NCBI GenBank assembly: GCA_018350325.1
Contig: JAEVLN010000018.1
Coordinates: forward strand, 1,616,185 to 1,680,184
Direction of reading: 5' to 3'
Length of the DNA: 64,000 bases
Source of the DNA: Globodera rostochiensis
Lineage: Eukaryota; Nematoda; Chromadorea; Rhabditida; Heteroderidae
The notes beneath the pieces are model-generated. The model saw nothing but the letters and a program-made list of their open reading frames with translations, had not been told where the DNA came from and searched no databases. Of this stretch, positions 44,901 through 54,484 are shown piece after piece. The stretch's first letter is position 1, and the number at the start of each line of letters is the position of its first letter. Made by a program: the position numbers and the translations under genes.

Positions 44901-45841
44901 CGAAGCGGGTCAACTGCGTCTGGCCAACTGCGTCTGGGCCAACTGCGTCTGGCCAACTGCGTCTCGGGGCCAACTGCGTCTGAGCCAACTGCGTCTGAGC
45001 CAACTGCGTCTGGGCCAACTGCGTCTCAGTACAAAAAGGGTCAACTGCGTCTCAACGACAAATTTTTTGTTTTAAATTTGAATGCTTATCAATTTTTTAT
45101 CAATCAATTGTCATGATTTAATTGTTCATTCGGTAATTGCTGGAAATCCCCTAAGGATTTCAATAATCAAATGAGGCATGATCTGGTACTATTTTAGTCT
45201 CATTAATGGAAAATCACGATATTAAAAGCCAACGAAACCAGCAAAAACTTCAACATGAAGGATGCCTGTACGTCTTCCACATGTTCAACGCCGACAGGGA
45301 TGTGAAATTTTGGCGCTGCGAACATCAACGCAGTGATGTTAAGTGCCGGGGACGCGTGCACACATCGCTCAACGATGTCGTCCTGAAGACCGTTGGGGAG
45401 CAATGCTCCCCCGCCGAAAGCAAAGAAGTTTCGCGACGCTGATAGGAGGATTCTGTCCATCCTTCAGCGGTACATAGACGCAAAAGCGGCGCTACCTCAA
45501 CTCCAGGACGATCACCAGTACATCCAGAACCAAATCAATCCACATTTAATTATTGAAGCACTTAGGGGGATTTCAGGCAATTACCGAATGAATTAATTTG
45601 TTTTGTTAAATTTGTTATTTTGTTCTACAATCGCTTCGTTTGATAAAAGTTTTTTTGCCAAGGATAAACTGCATAATTTTTTGTTGTTGAGACGCAGTTG
45701 ACCCTTTTTGTACTGAGACGCAGTTGGCCCAGACGCAGTTGGCTCAGACGCAGTTGGCTCAGACGCAGTTGGCCCCGAGACGCAGTTGGCCAGACGCAGT
45801 TGGCTCAGACGCAGTTGGCCAGACGCAGTTGACCCCTACTC
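44901..45841 (+). mobile_element. Foldback-type transposon carrying FLYWCH domain
   Basis: Each end is an array of nine units with the core CAACTGCGTCT, about 14-25 bp apart. The two arrays mirror each other unit by unit, including the odd eighth spacer (CAGTACAAAAAGGG); only the second spacer differs (GGG against GAG). A further inverted pair lies inside (around CATTCGGTAATTGC at 45128 and 45568). Perfect 8-bp duplications flank the element. The centre encodes a FLYWCH-type zinc finger. Long tandem-repeat inverted ends define foldback elements, which belong with Mutator- or P-like transposons. FLYWCH domains often accompany Mutator-like transposases. No transposase core is present. Confidence 0.82.
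45206..45596 (+). pseudogene. FLYWCH zinc-finger ORF, frameshifted
   Basis: The first frame (45206-45442) reads HEGCLYVFHMFNADRDVKFW, then RCEHQRSDVKCRGRVHTS. The L-Y, W-x-C and C-x-x-R-x-x-T positions fit a FLYWCH finger. The closing His-x-His pair is lost: after VGEQ the frame goes into an unrelated tail. The overlapping frame (45393-45596) instead carries NAPPPKAKKFRDADRRILSI and a helical tail, so a one-base shift lies near 45400. In the family this domain binds DNA, often the transposon's own ends. It ends well before any catalytic region. Confidence 0.65.
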
Positions 45842-46199
45842 CTCTACACGGAGTGCTACGAAAATGAAGTATCGGAACGATTACTCAGCACTTGGAAATA
45901 ATCCAATTCTATTTGATTTATTTTCCATAAATCTTTTGGATAGAAAAAATCTGAATGAAAGCAATAAATTAACTACTTTAAACAAATAACAAATACAAAT
46001 ATTCCTTAAACCAAAGAAATTAAAGCTATTTAAATTCAAAAAAAACCGCCGACTTTGCCACTCACATAATTGTGGTTTAGGTTATTTTTAACATTAAATT
46101 TTGTGCGTGTTTTTTCTGCCCAAATTTTATATAAACAATAATAAATAATAATGAAATCAAAAAGACCAAATGTTTATTACATATATTTACCCAAAACAA

Positions 46200-46378
46200 A
46201 TGTTTTTTTGAAGCAAAGCGATGGAGAGAACTGGCCACGCGGTCAGTGAGTACTCAGGATTCGCCAGGCGAGGATCATGTTTCAAATTCCCCACCCGGCA
46301 AAACATAGCACTACAACTGGCTGGGGTTCGCCCACGTCGATTTTGCATGGCAATGCACTGTGGAGGAAGGTTAGACAA
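46200..46378 (+). CDS. 60-codon island, both strands open
   Basis: Plus frame from ATG at 46221 reads ERTGHAVSEYSGFARRGSCF then RQNIALQLAGVRPRRFCMAM; a GTTAGAC donor-like site follows GGR. The minus strand has an equally good frame after the strong acceptor CTTCCTCCACAG (CRVGNLKHDPRLANPEYSL). I cannot decide the strand. About 150 bp at near 50% GC in AT-rich DNA makes an exon, a structural RNA or a foreign fragment all possible. Confidence 0.3.
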
Positions 46379-46399
46379 AAAAAAATTAGAAGATTTTAT

Positions 46400-48410
46400 T
46401 TAAAACTAATGCTTAAATAATATTTATAAATATATGAAACAATAACCTTATTTAAAACCTATAAATAGTTCATTCAATAAAATTAAAGCCAATCTTAAAA
46501 CTTTATGTTAGTTAAAGAAATTAAAAAAATTAAGTCCTTATAAAATTACTGATAAAAGACCAGAAACAAAATTTTTCAAATTACAAAAATTATTTTTTAA
46601 GATAAAAAAAATAAAAAATTATTACGACTAAATTGGCTATTTATAGTAATTAGAAAAATTATCTTAACTTAGAATATGATATTAAAAATAAAACATTAAT
46701 ATCGGTGGAATACGTATTAAATATAAGAAAGTTAATCAATTTGTTTATTTGTTTCTCAAATTACGGCCGTTTTAAAACAAAGATATTTTATTTCAAGATT
46801 ATTTTTTTTTAATATAAATTTTTTGGTGCTTAGCATTCAATTAAAAAACAAATTTAAAAGAAAAAATATTTTAAACTTTATTAATAAGAATATTTCTATA
46901 TTACACAAAATAAAGGCAACTTTACGGATTTTGTATATATGGATAATTTAAAAAATAATAAATGTGTTGTTTTCAAGAATTTAACTTTAATACTCTGGGG
47001 ACAGGCGAGTCTGCGATACAAATCTTTTCAATTATACTTGATAAACTGTTTTTTATATACTAATAAAAAGTATGAACCTAACTCTTCAAGCAAAATAAAA
47101 TGGAGCAATTAGTAAAATGGCATGCCAAGTCTAAACATTTACAATTTAAATTAAATGCTAAATTAAATTATTTTATTTATATCATTTTTCTGATTTTAAT
47201 GAAAAAATTATTGCAAAGAACGGCCATAATAAATAAATAAGCGCATTCTTTTGTTTGCCCAAATTTAAAATTAAGCAACTAAATAAAATACTGTTAAATG
47301 AAAACTAAACTGGTTAAATAAAAACATTTGAAAATGTTAAAAAAAACATTTTGTTTTGTTGCAAATTCTTGATGTTATAAATAACATACTTATTATTCAG
47401 AAATTATGTCAGTAAATTTTTTTAAAATGTGAATGCAAATTAAAATACAATTTGATCGCCAATTATTTTAAAAACCATTCAGGTTGCTTTATTGTTAAAA
47501 ATAATGAACTGCAAATGTTCGAATTGAGTTTTTATGGGTAAATACTTATACATTACAATAGAGAAAATTTAATGACAATTTAAAATATGATAATTAAACG
47601 ACAAATAAAAACACATACAATATACGCATAAGGCGATGAGAGAAGAGCCGCAAATTAACAGCAAAATTTTACATAAAAAATAAAACATATCTAAAAAATT
47701 GCCATTTTGATAAACAAAATTAAAAAAAAATATTAAAAGGTCAGTTATTTTTGCAAAATAAGTATTATAACATTAAATAATATGATAATTAAACTAACAA
47801 TATAAAAACATGGTTTTTGTATATCGGCTAATGAAGGACATGGAAGCATCATTGATCGACAAATAATAAAATATTAAAATAAAATATTTAATTATGAAAA
47901 GTCACGGGGCATTCCATTCCAATTTACAATTTATTAAAAGTAAATTATGTATTTATATTCAATTCAATAATGAAAACGAAGGAGTAAGGTCGGTTTACAC
48001 TTTTCAAAAAAATCTTTTTTTTATTAAAGAGCAAAGGCAACCAAAGAAAATCTTAAAAAATGCCAGGAAAACTAGGAAGCCCTTATTAAACATTAAAGAA
48101 AGTAAATAAATTGAAGCAACTTATCCAAACTTGAATAATAATCTTAAATTTTAATAATAGTTCACATAAATATCATATTGATTACTCATTAAATTATTCT
48201 ATTTATAAAAGCGTATTCATATAGCGAGCGATCATCGTAGCAATTGCTACAAAAAAAAATTTAGAAACTAAACTATAATTGCAAATGATAAAATATATTA
48301 AACTATGATTGTTTTATAACAAAAGCCATTATAACATTTTTAATTTTCTTTAAACCGATATTAATTATAAATAAAAAGTAGCATTACTCTTAAATTGTTA
48401 TTTAATGATT
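46400..48410. other. A-rich stretch with weak islands
   Basis: AT-rich DNA. Weak coding-like specks at 47628-47660 (after CATAAG, reading AMREEPQINSK) and 48191-48217 (between AAAAG and GTAGCA). The 71-codon frame at 47894-48109 is AT-rich and probably chance. Confidence 0.3.
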
Positions 48411-48420
48411 CTACATTCAG

Positions 48421-48459
48421 GAAGAACGCTCACGATGAACGAAAAAGCCGCTCGTGCAC
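48421..48459 (+). CDS. 39-bp micro-exon candidate
   Basis: Flanked by TCTACATTCAG and GTATGTATT, the best acceptor-donor pair in the window, with GC-richer sequence only between them. Two frames are open (TLTMNEKAARA or KNAHDERKSRSC). Its 39-bp length keeps phase when skipped. Confidence 0.38.
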
Positions 48460-48901
48460 GTATGTATTTAAAAACATTTACAAATGTAAAAGTTGATAAA
48501 GAAACAAATACTATTCAAACGCAATTATTTTATAAAATTGTGAAAAAATTTTGTTAAAAATTGCAAAGCTATGGAGAAGTTTAATAAAGCAACCAATGAA
48601 ATAAATATACAAACAAGAGCAAAAAAGAGCGAGATATATAGATAAATAACGAGAACAAAAAAAGAATTTACTTAAAATATATGTACTTAAAAACTAGCTT
48701 TAAAAATAATATTATCAATGTTAATGTCACGTGAAATACAACCTTCATTTAGACAACATAAATAATTACATTATTATTAATGTAAAACATTTTAGACGAC
48801 TATTCGGTGTCTAATAAAAATTTTCTGGAGAGTATTTTTTAATAATTCAAAAACCAAATTAAACAGCAATATTATTTTTTGCATCATTGCTGGATTTTTA
48901 A

Positions 48902-48979
48902 ATGCCCGACTTTTTCAAGAAAATCTTCACTTTTTTGGGAAGGGAAGCCCCACAGGGCTTATTTTTAAACAATTCTTAA
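48902..48979 (+). CDS. 25-aa ORF, exon candidate
   Basis: ATG-led frame reading MPDFFKKIFTFLGREAPQGL and a short tail to TAA. Downstream, in another frame, VEVFNAQIYWE ends at a GTCAGT donor-like site (about 49013). Compositionally coding, unrecognised. Confidence 0.28.
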   Translation: MPDFFKKIFTFLGREAPQGLFLNNS

Positions 48980-49040
48980 CGTTGAGGTTTTCAACGCACA
49001 AATTTACTGGGAGGTCAGTTTTAACATTATTTAATTAATT

Positions 49041-49356
49041 TTATATTTACAGGATGACATAAATAATACGCAAAAGGCATTCTGGTAAAGATCGACATTT
49101 CATTACCTTCTCTGCTTAACCTATAAACAACCAGACACATCCTTCATGACCGACAACGAAGACAAAAACAAATAGGGAAAAAAATTGAAATATTCTGGTG
49201 GCTTATTTTGAGTAAAAAAAAATATTAAGGAAAGAAGCTACAATGGCAGTAGCATGCTGAGTAATTTGTATCATAAAAAAGCAAATTCAGCGGACGTTAA
49301 AAAATAAGTAAAAGTAATCAAAATAATAAAAAATACTCACTGATTCATCTTACAGT
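49041..49356 (+). repeat. Diverged direct copy of right-arm segment
   Basis: Matches 53496-53766 of the inverted repeat's right arm in the same orientation: CAGGATGACATAAAT, then a (G)TGGCTTATTTTG block, ATATTAAGGAAAG, GTATCATAAAAAAG, GCGGACGTTAAAAAA and GATTCATCTTACA in order. Divergence is high between these blocks. It contains a 32-bp segment (49053-49084) between TTTACAG and GTAAAG reading DDINNTQKAFW, aligned with DDINSNCHKRE in the arm, and DNEDKNK aligned with DDEDKEK. Confidence 0.75.
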
Positions 49357-49373
49357 AAAGAATAGGCAAAATG

Positions 49374-49407
49374 TTAGCCCCGGGTGGGACTCGAACCCAC
49401 GTCCCAC
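49374..49407 (-). ncRNA. 3' fragment of a tRNA gene
   Basis: On the minus strand GTGGGTTCGAGTCCCAC forms a perfect 5-bp T-stem with a 7-nt loop holding the invariant TTCGA. It is followed by seven bases (CCGGGGC) in the position of the acceptor 3' strand, and TTTT about 6 nt later could be a Pol III terminator. The 5' half is absent: the fragment stops exactly where the left arm of the inverted repeat begins. Isotype cannot be read without the anticodon. Confidence 0.6.
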
Positions 49408-52054
49408 TTTGCTTTCTTCTCTGAATAACTGAATTATTTTAAGCGTCTTTTGACTAAATTTGATATTAATCAATTTAATAATTGCTTTGAGTTTTTTAAA
49501 GCAACTCGCTACCTACGGGTTTACGGGATTGTGGAAGGTATTATTTAGTGACATTGGGGGGGGGGAGTATTATTTATTGGTTTTGTTTGTCTCTTAATTT
49601 TTTAGCATTTCAAAAGCATGCTTTTGGTATAAACTTTAATCAATGATAGACAAACTCGAAGTTTTGTTCGTCTTTATAGCCGAATATATCTTCATAAATC
49701 CCAAAAAGAGCTAACTTGTTATTCGGTTTTTGTTAATGATTTTTTAAGTTTTAATTAATTTTTTTACTTTTTGATTAACTTTTGTTCAAATTTCCGGAAT
49801 TATTTTTTTTTTAAAAATTGTCTGTGAATTTACTTTGAAAAACTGACTAAATAAAGACCAATTATTTAATAGATTTTAAATTTGTCTCGTTTGAAAGTAG
49901 TAAACTTTTATTGTTGGATGCCCAAGTTTGAGTCCGTGTCTGAGCTAGGGGTTTTCCGCTTGCATCCATAGTCTTTAATTTCGCCAAAATATTTTTGGTC
50001 GAGACAGATTTATTTTTCGTAATATTGATTTTTAAATTGTTTTTCGGAAAAAACAATTTATCTTTTTGATTTATTTGGCTTTTATTCGTTTCTTGTAATA
50101 TATTATGCTTTTTCATCATAATAGTATCCCATTTTGCAATGATTAAAATAATTTATTTTAAAATTTTAATTTTTTATTTATATTCTTTTAATTACCTCGT
50201 GTCTCGCCATGCTGTAACGGGCTGTCCAGCCCGACGCTGTTGCTGAAGCGACAGCTGTTCCCTCAAGTCTTCGGCCCGGAGAAGAGTGATTTAAGCTGCT
50301 TCTTTGCTTTTCATTTGGCAATTATTTATTTTGATTGCAGCTACTGTAATTTCAATAATAAATCGCTACCAATTCTTCTTTGGCCTATGTCCACTGTTTT
50401 ATGTGTTTTTCACCAGTCAATTAATATTTGAAAGTTTTAGATATAATTTATTTGAATATTAAATCCAATATGCGCAAACTTTGTTTTTTTGTTTAATCAA
50501 TTTTAATTAGTATCGAATTTTATTTAGAAAATTGAAATTTTTTTTACTAATTTATTTTTTTGCATATATTCAAATATATATGTAAGATGAATCTATGAGT
50601 ATTTTTTTATTATTTTGATTACTTATAGTTATTTTTTTAACGTCCGCTAATTGACTTTTTTATGATACAAAATTTCTCTTTCCTTAATATTTTTTGTTTA
50701 ACCAAAATAAGCCACTTTTCTTTGTCCTCGTCGTCTGGAGTAGTTCATGGCGCGCCTTAAAATGTTTAACTTTTAAAAAAGGCCAAAAAGGGGATCGGCC
50801 TTTTATTCCCGCTTATGACAATTCGAATTTATGTCATCCTGCCCTTCGGAATAACAATTTGGTTTTGCCGCGACTTGCGCATTTGTTTTGTATTGTTTTT
50901 CTAAACTCATTATACTTTGTTCGTTTTCTTTTATTATTAAGGTTTTCTTCCTTTATTATTACACAAATAATAAAAAATGTTATAAAATGCATTATTTGAA
51001 TAGTATTAACCCCGAGGTGCCAACCTATAATATAGAAGCTAAAATTAAAATTGATAAATATATTTGATTATATAGTATTGTGTACGACATTAGTGTTTAG
51101 GCGCTCCAGATTTAATGATAATATGTTTTTTCATAAATTTCAAGTAAAGTTTTTAATAATGAAGTATTAATAAACGAATTTAATTTTTGATTTTTTACAA
51201 AATATTAGTGTTTAATTTGTTTTTTTAATTTCAAAAGTTTATTTAAAATTTTCATTTTATTATGCCCATTTATTATTGCACATTACTTTACATGCAAGTT
51301 TAATCGTACTTTTTTATTTTTTAAATGAAACTTAGGTTTTTAATGCTCTAATTTATACTTTTTTGTTTTAATGTTTAATCTAGCTTTAAATTAAATGTGC
51401 CATGCGCTAAATCTTGTTTGAAACGGGTCAAAAAGCTTGTCATTATATTTTGAAAGTTAAAACCGCCGGGGTTGTAATATTTTAAATTTTTTTATTTGAC
51501 CATATTTTTGTATTTTCATCATCTTAATGATACTGGCGTTCGGCGCAATGCACAAAAAGCCATTCGTTCCTCGCGCCGTACCACAAGCCATTGATCGTGG
51601 CCAAATAGCCGATGTACTGGTTGTGACGCGGCTTTATAAATTATAATAATTGTATTTTAATGTTTTCTTTAGTAAAAATTGCCACTATAATATTTATATT
51701 TTATTAATTATTCTAAATTACTTTTGTTTTTTATTTAATCACTGTCAAAGGCATGTTTTTTATTGTTCATTAAATTTTAATTTGTATATGGTGGTAAATT
51801 GCTATTTAAACCCAAGTAATGTTCCTACGTTTGTCGTAGCGAAATGATTAACCAAGCTAATTATCTCGATTCGTTACCGGCCATACGTTTTGGCAATTCC
51901 TCAACCACTGACGCGAGCAGTTCTTCTTTGGCCTATGTTTACTACCAGAATTAATATTTTGTTTTTGTTTTTTTGCTTAATCAATTTTAATTATCTAATT
52001 TTATTTGGAAAATTGAATATTTTTTACTAATTTATTTTTTGCATATATTCAAAA
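49405..52054 (-). repeat. Giant inverted repeat, left arm (2650 bp)
   Basis: Pairs with 52275-54945. Positions in the two arms sum to 104346 over nearly the whole length, so there are almost no indels. Differences I can see: a G10 tract (49556-49565) against C14 in the right arm, a 17-bp block missing here near 51955, and a base change (50291 against 54055). Everything coding-like in the right arm is mirrored here on the minus strand. This arm is T-rich on the plus strand, opposite to its left neighbour, so it is probably the inserted, inverted copy. Confidence 0.95.
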
Positions 52055-52274
52055 GGGGGGGGGCACTCATCCAAACTTCCCATCCATCGGCGCCGGAGGG
52101 GATGTGATACTCCCCACCAACCGCTTAGCCAATTGTGTTTGACGAAGAGAATTGCACCGACGGCACAAAAAACGCCGGTAGGCAAAAAACGTTTTGTCCC
52201 TTAAAATGTTTTGGTTTTGGGTCCAAGTAACCGTTCGCTTCCAACTAGCGGAACACTCAAATCCTTACATTACA
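52055..52274. other. GC-richer loop between the arms
   Basis: 220 bp of near-50% GC sequence unlike the arms. Begins with nine G residues. On the minus strand an open frame reads CRRCNSLRQTQLAKRLVGSI then TSPPAPMDGKFG, with one C-x-x-C pair. The last 15 bp (about 52260-52274) resemble the start of an internal repeat of the arm, so the right arm is the one continuing naturally into the loop. Origin unknown. Confidence 0.6.
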
Positions 52275-52434
52275 TTTTGAATATATGCAAAAAATAAATT
52301 AGTAAAAAATATTCAATTTTCCAAATAAAATTAGATAATTAAAATTGATTAAGCAAAAAAACAAAAACAAAGTTACGTATATTGGATAATATTAATTCTG
52401 GTAGTAAACATAGGCCAAAGAAGAACTGCTCGCG
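52260..52434 (+). repeat. Internal direct repeat R1 of the right arm
   Basis: Shares with 53752-53980 (R2) the blocks TTTGAATATATGCAAAAAAT, TAAATTAGTAAAAAA, AATTAAAATTGATTAA, CATATTGGAT-like sequence and, at its end, ACATAGGCCAAAGAAGAA. Copies about 1.5 kb apart and moderately diverged. Confidence 0.75.
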
Positions 52435-52485
52435 TCAGTGGTTGAGGAATTGCCAAAACGTATGGCCGGTAACGAATCGAGATAA
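52414..52485 (+). CDS. Exon candidate AKEELLASVVEELP
   Basis: Follows AAACATAG and reads AKEELLASVVEELPKRMAGN to a TAA, with a GTAACG donor-like site at 52469. A related start (ACATAG then AKEELVAIYY) recurs at 53962, at the end of R2. Helical, charged; no family recognised. Mirrored in the left arm at 51861-51932 on the minus strand. Confidence 0.38.
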   Translation, partial: AKEELLASVVEELPKRMAGNESR

Positions 52486-52711
52486 TTAGCTTGGTTAATC
52501 ATTTCGCTACGACAAACGTAGGAACATTACTTGGGTTTAAATAGCAATTTACCACCATATACAAATTAAAATTTAATGAACAATAAAAAACATGCCTTTG
52601 ACAGTGATTAAATAAAAAACAAAAGTAATTTAGAATAATTAATAAAATATAAATATTATAGTGGCAATTTTTACTAAAGAAAACATTAAAATACAATTAT
52701 TATAATTTATA

Positions 52712-52822
52712 AAGCCGCGTCACAACCAGTACATCGGCTATTTGGCCACGATCAATGGCTTGTGGTACGGCGCGAGGAACGAATGGCTTTTTGTGCATTG
52801 CGCCGAACGCCAGTATCATTAA
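52712..52822 (+). CDS. Exon candidate rich in Trp/Tyr/His
   Basis: Reads PRHNQYIGYLATINGLWYGA then RNEWLFVHCAERQYH to a stop. 110 bp at about 53% GC in AT-rich flanks, one of the most protein-like stretches in the window. A GTATCA donor-like site precedes the stop. Mirrored at 51524-51634 on the minus strand. Not recognised. Confidence 0.4.
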   Translation, partial: KPRHNQYIGYLATINGLWYGARNEWLFVHCAERQYH

Positions 52823-53465
52823 GATGATGAAAATACAAAAATATGGTCAAATAAAAAAATTTAAAATATTACAACCCCGGCGGTTTTAACTTTCAAAATA
52901 TAATGACAAGCTTTTTGACCCGTTTCAAACAAGATTTAGCGCATGGCACATTTAATTTAAAGCTAGATTAAACATTAAAACAAAAAAGTATAAATTAGAG
53001 CATTAAAAACCTAAGTTTCATTTAAAAAATAAAAAAGTACGATTAAACTTGCATGTAAAGTAATGTGCAATAATAAATGGGCATAATAAAATGAAAATTT
53101 TAAATAAACTTTTGAAATTAAAAAAACAAATTAAACACTAATATTTTGTAAAAAATCAAAAATTAAATTCGTTTATTAATACTTCATTATTAAAAACTTT
53201 ACTTGAAATTTATGAAAAAACATATTATCATTAAATCTGGAGCGCCTAAACACTAATGTCGTACACAATACTATATAATCAAATATATTTATCAATTTTA
53301 ATTTTAGCTTCTATATTATAGGTTGGCACCTCGGGGTTAATACTATTCAAATAATGCATTTTATAACATTTTTTATTATTTGTGTAATAATAAAGGAAGA
53401 AAACCTTAATAATAAAAGAAAACGAACAAAGTATAATGAGTTTAGAAAAACAATACAAAACAAAT

Positions 53466-53543
53466 GCGCAAGTCGCGGCAAAACCAAATTGTTATTCCGA
53501 AGGGCAGGATGACATAAATTCGAATTGTCATAAGCGGGAATAA
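53466..53543 (+). CDS. Exon candidate, paralogue at 49.05 kb
   Basis: Reads AQVAAKPNCYSEGQDDINSN to TAA at 53541. The GAT-GAC-ATA-AAT codons align with the 49053 segment of the diverged copy left of the inverted repeat, where they directly follow a clear TTTACAG acceptor. This suggests the exon boundary here is the CAG before GAT at 53508. Confidence 0.38.
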   Translation, partial: AQVAAKPNCYSEGQDDINSNCHKRE

Positions 53544-53601
53544 AAGGCCGATCCCCTTTTTGGCCTTTTTTAAAAGTTAAACATTTTAAGGCGCGCCATG
53601 A

Positions 53602-53709
53602 ACTACTCCAGACGACGAGGACAAAGAAAAGTGGCTTATTTTGGTTAAACAAAAAATATTAAGGAAAGAGAAATTTTGTATCATAAAAAAGTCAATTAGC
53701 GGACGTTAA
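53602..53709 (+). CDS. Acidic exon candidate, paralogue at 49.15 kb
   Basis: Open from 53602 to TAA at 53707, reading TTPDDEDKEKWLILVKQKIL and a lysine-rich tail. The DDEDKEK codons align with DNEDKNK in the left-flank copy. Differences there include third-position changes (GAG/GAA, AAG/AAA), as expected if the frame has been under selection. Confidence 0.35.
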   Translation, partial: TTPDDEDKEKWLILVKQKILRKEKFCIIKKSISGR

Positions 53710-54024
53710 AAAAATAACTATAAGTAATCAAAATAATAAAAAAATACTCATAGATTCATCTTACATATATATTTGAATATATGCAAAAAAATAAATTAGT
53801 AAAAAAAATTTCAATTTTCTAAATAAAATTCGATACTAATTAAAATTGATTAAACAAAAAAACAAAGTTTGCGCATATTGGATTTAATATTCAAATAAAT
53901 TATATCTAAAACTTTCAAATATTAATTGACTGGTGAAAAACACATAAAACAGTGGACATAGGCCAAAGAAGAATTGGTAGCGATTTATTATTGAAATTAC
54001 AGTAGCTGCAATCAAAATAAATAA

Positions 54025-54168
54025 TTGCCAAATGAAAAGCAAAGAAGCAGCTTAGATCACTCTTCTCCGGGCCGAAGACTTGAGGGAACAGCTGTCGCTT
54101 CAGCAACAGCGTCGGGCTGGACAGCCCGTTACAGCATGGCGAGACACGAGGTAATTAAAAGAATATAA
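54025..54168 (+). CDS. Exon candidate ending at GTAATT donor
   Basis: Open frame reading SLDHSSPGRRLEGTAVASAT then ASGWTARYSMARHE, followed by GTAATT at 54151, a plausible donor; the AT-rich sequence after it stops within six codons. About 110 bp GC-rich. The left-arm copy differs by one base that changes an Asp to Asn in this frame. Unrecognised; ATG-less start implies an upstream exon. The opposite strand also has a 63-codon frame. Confidence 0.38.
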   Translation: MPNEKQRSSLDHSSPGRRLEGTAVASATASGWTARYSMARHEVIKRI

Positions 54169-54226
54169 ATAAAAAATTAAAATTTTAAAATAAATTATTT
54201 TAATCATTGCAAAATGGGATACTATT

Positions 54227-54484
54227 ATGATGAAAAAGCATAATATATTACAAGAAACGAATAAAAGCCAAATAAATCAAAAAGATAAATTGTTTTTTCC
54301 GAAAAACAATTTAAAAATCAATATTACGAAAAATAAATCTGTCTCGACCAAAAATATTTTGGCGAAATTAAAGACTATGGATGCAAGCGGAAAACCCCTA
54401 GCTCAGACACGGACTCAAACTTGGGCATCCAACAATAAAAGTTTACTACTTTCAAACGAGACAAATTTAAAATCTATTAAATAA
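54227..54484 (+). CDS. 85-codon ORF in right arm
   Basis: Lys/Asn-rich N-terminal half in AT-rich DNA, then a better-looking part, LAKLKTMDASGKPLAQTRTQ and TWASNNKSLLLSN, from about 54360. The latter may be an exon starting after TTAAAG. Mirrored exactly at 49862-50119 on the minus strand. No family recognised. Confidence 0.28.
   Translation: MMKKHNILQETNKSQINQKDKLFFPKNNLKINITKNKSVSTKNILAKLKTMDASGKPLAQTRTQTWASNNKSLLLSNETNLKSIK

Larger units (their letters stand above)
44863..45901 (+). pseudogene. Small ORF interrupted by a foldback transposon
   Basis: If the 941-bp element and one copy of its 8-bp target duplication are ignored, the flanks (44863-44900 and 45850-45901) join into one frame. 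It runs from ATG through NPKVFWRLYTECYENEVSER to a TAA, 29 codons in all. A frame that is clean across the junction, with coding-like composition on both sides, suggests the element landed in a real exon. It is now broken. No family recognised. Confidence 0.4.

Noticed and set aside
44863..45116. ORFs rich in repeated NCVWANCV or PTASEPTAS peptides
   Set aside because: They translate the CAACTGCGTCT units of the foldback element and are not proteins.
45786..45989. 67-aa plus ORF starting in the right array of the foldback element
   Set aside because: Its start lies in the transposon repeat; the better frame across the junction is the one restored by removing the element.
49374..49407. Complete tRNA gene
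   Set aside because: Only the T-arm and acceptor 3' strand are present; no D arm, anticodon arm or 5' acceptor strand lies upstream on the minus strand.
49862..54484. Mirrored ORFs counted as independent genes in both arms
   Set aside because: They are the same sequence in the two arms of the inverted repeat; I annotate the right-arm versions and treat the left-arm ones as copies.
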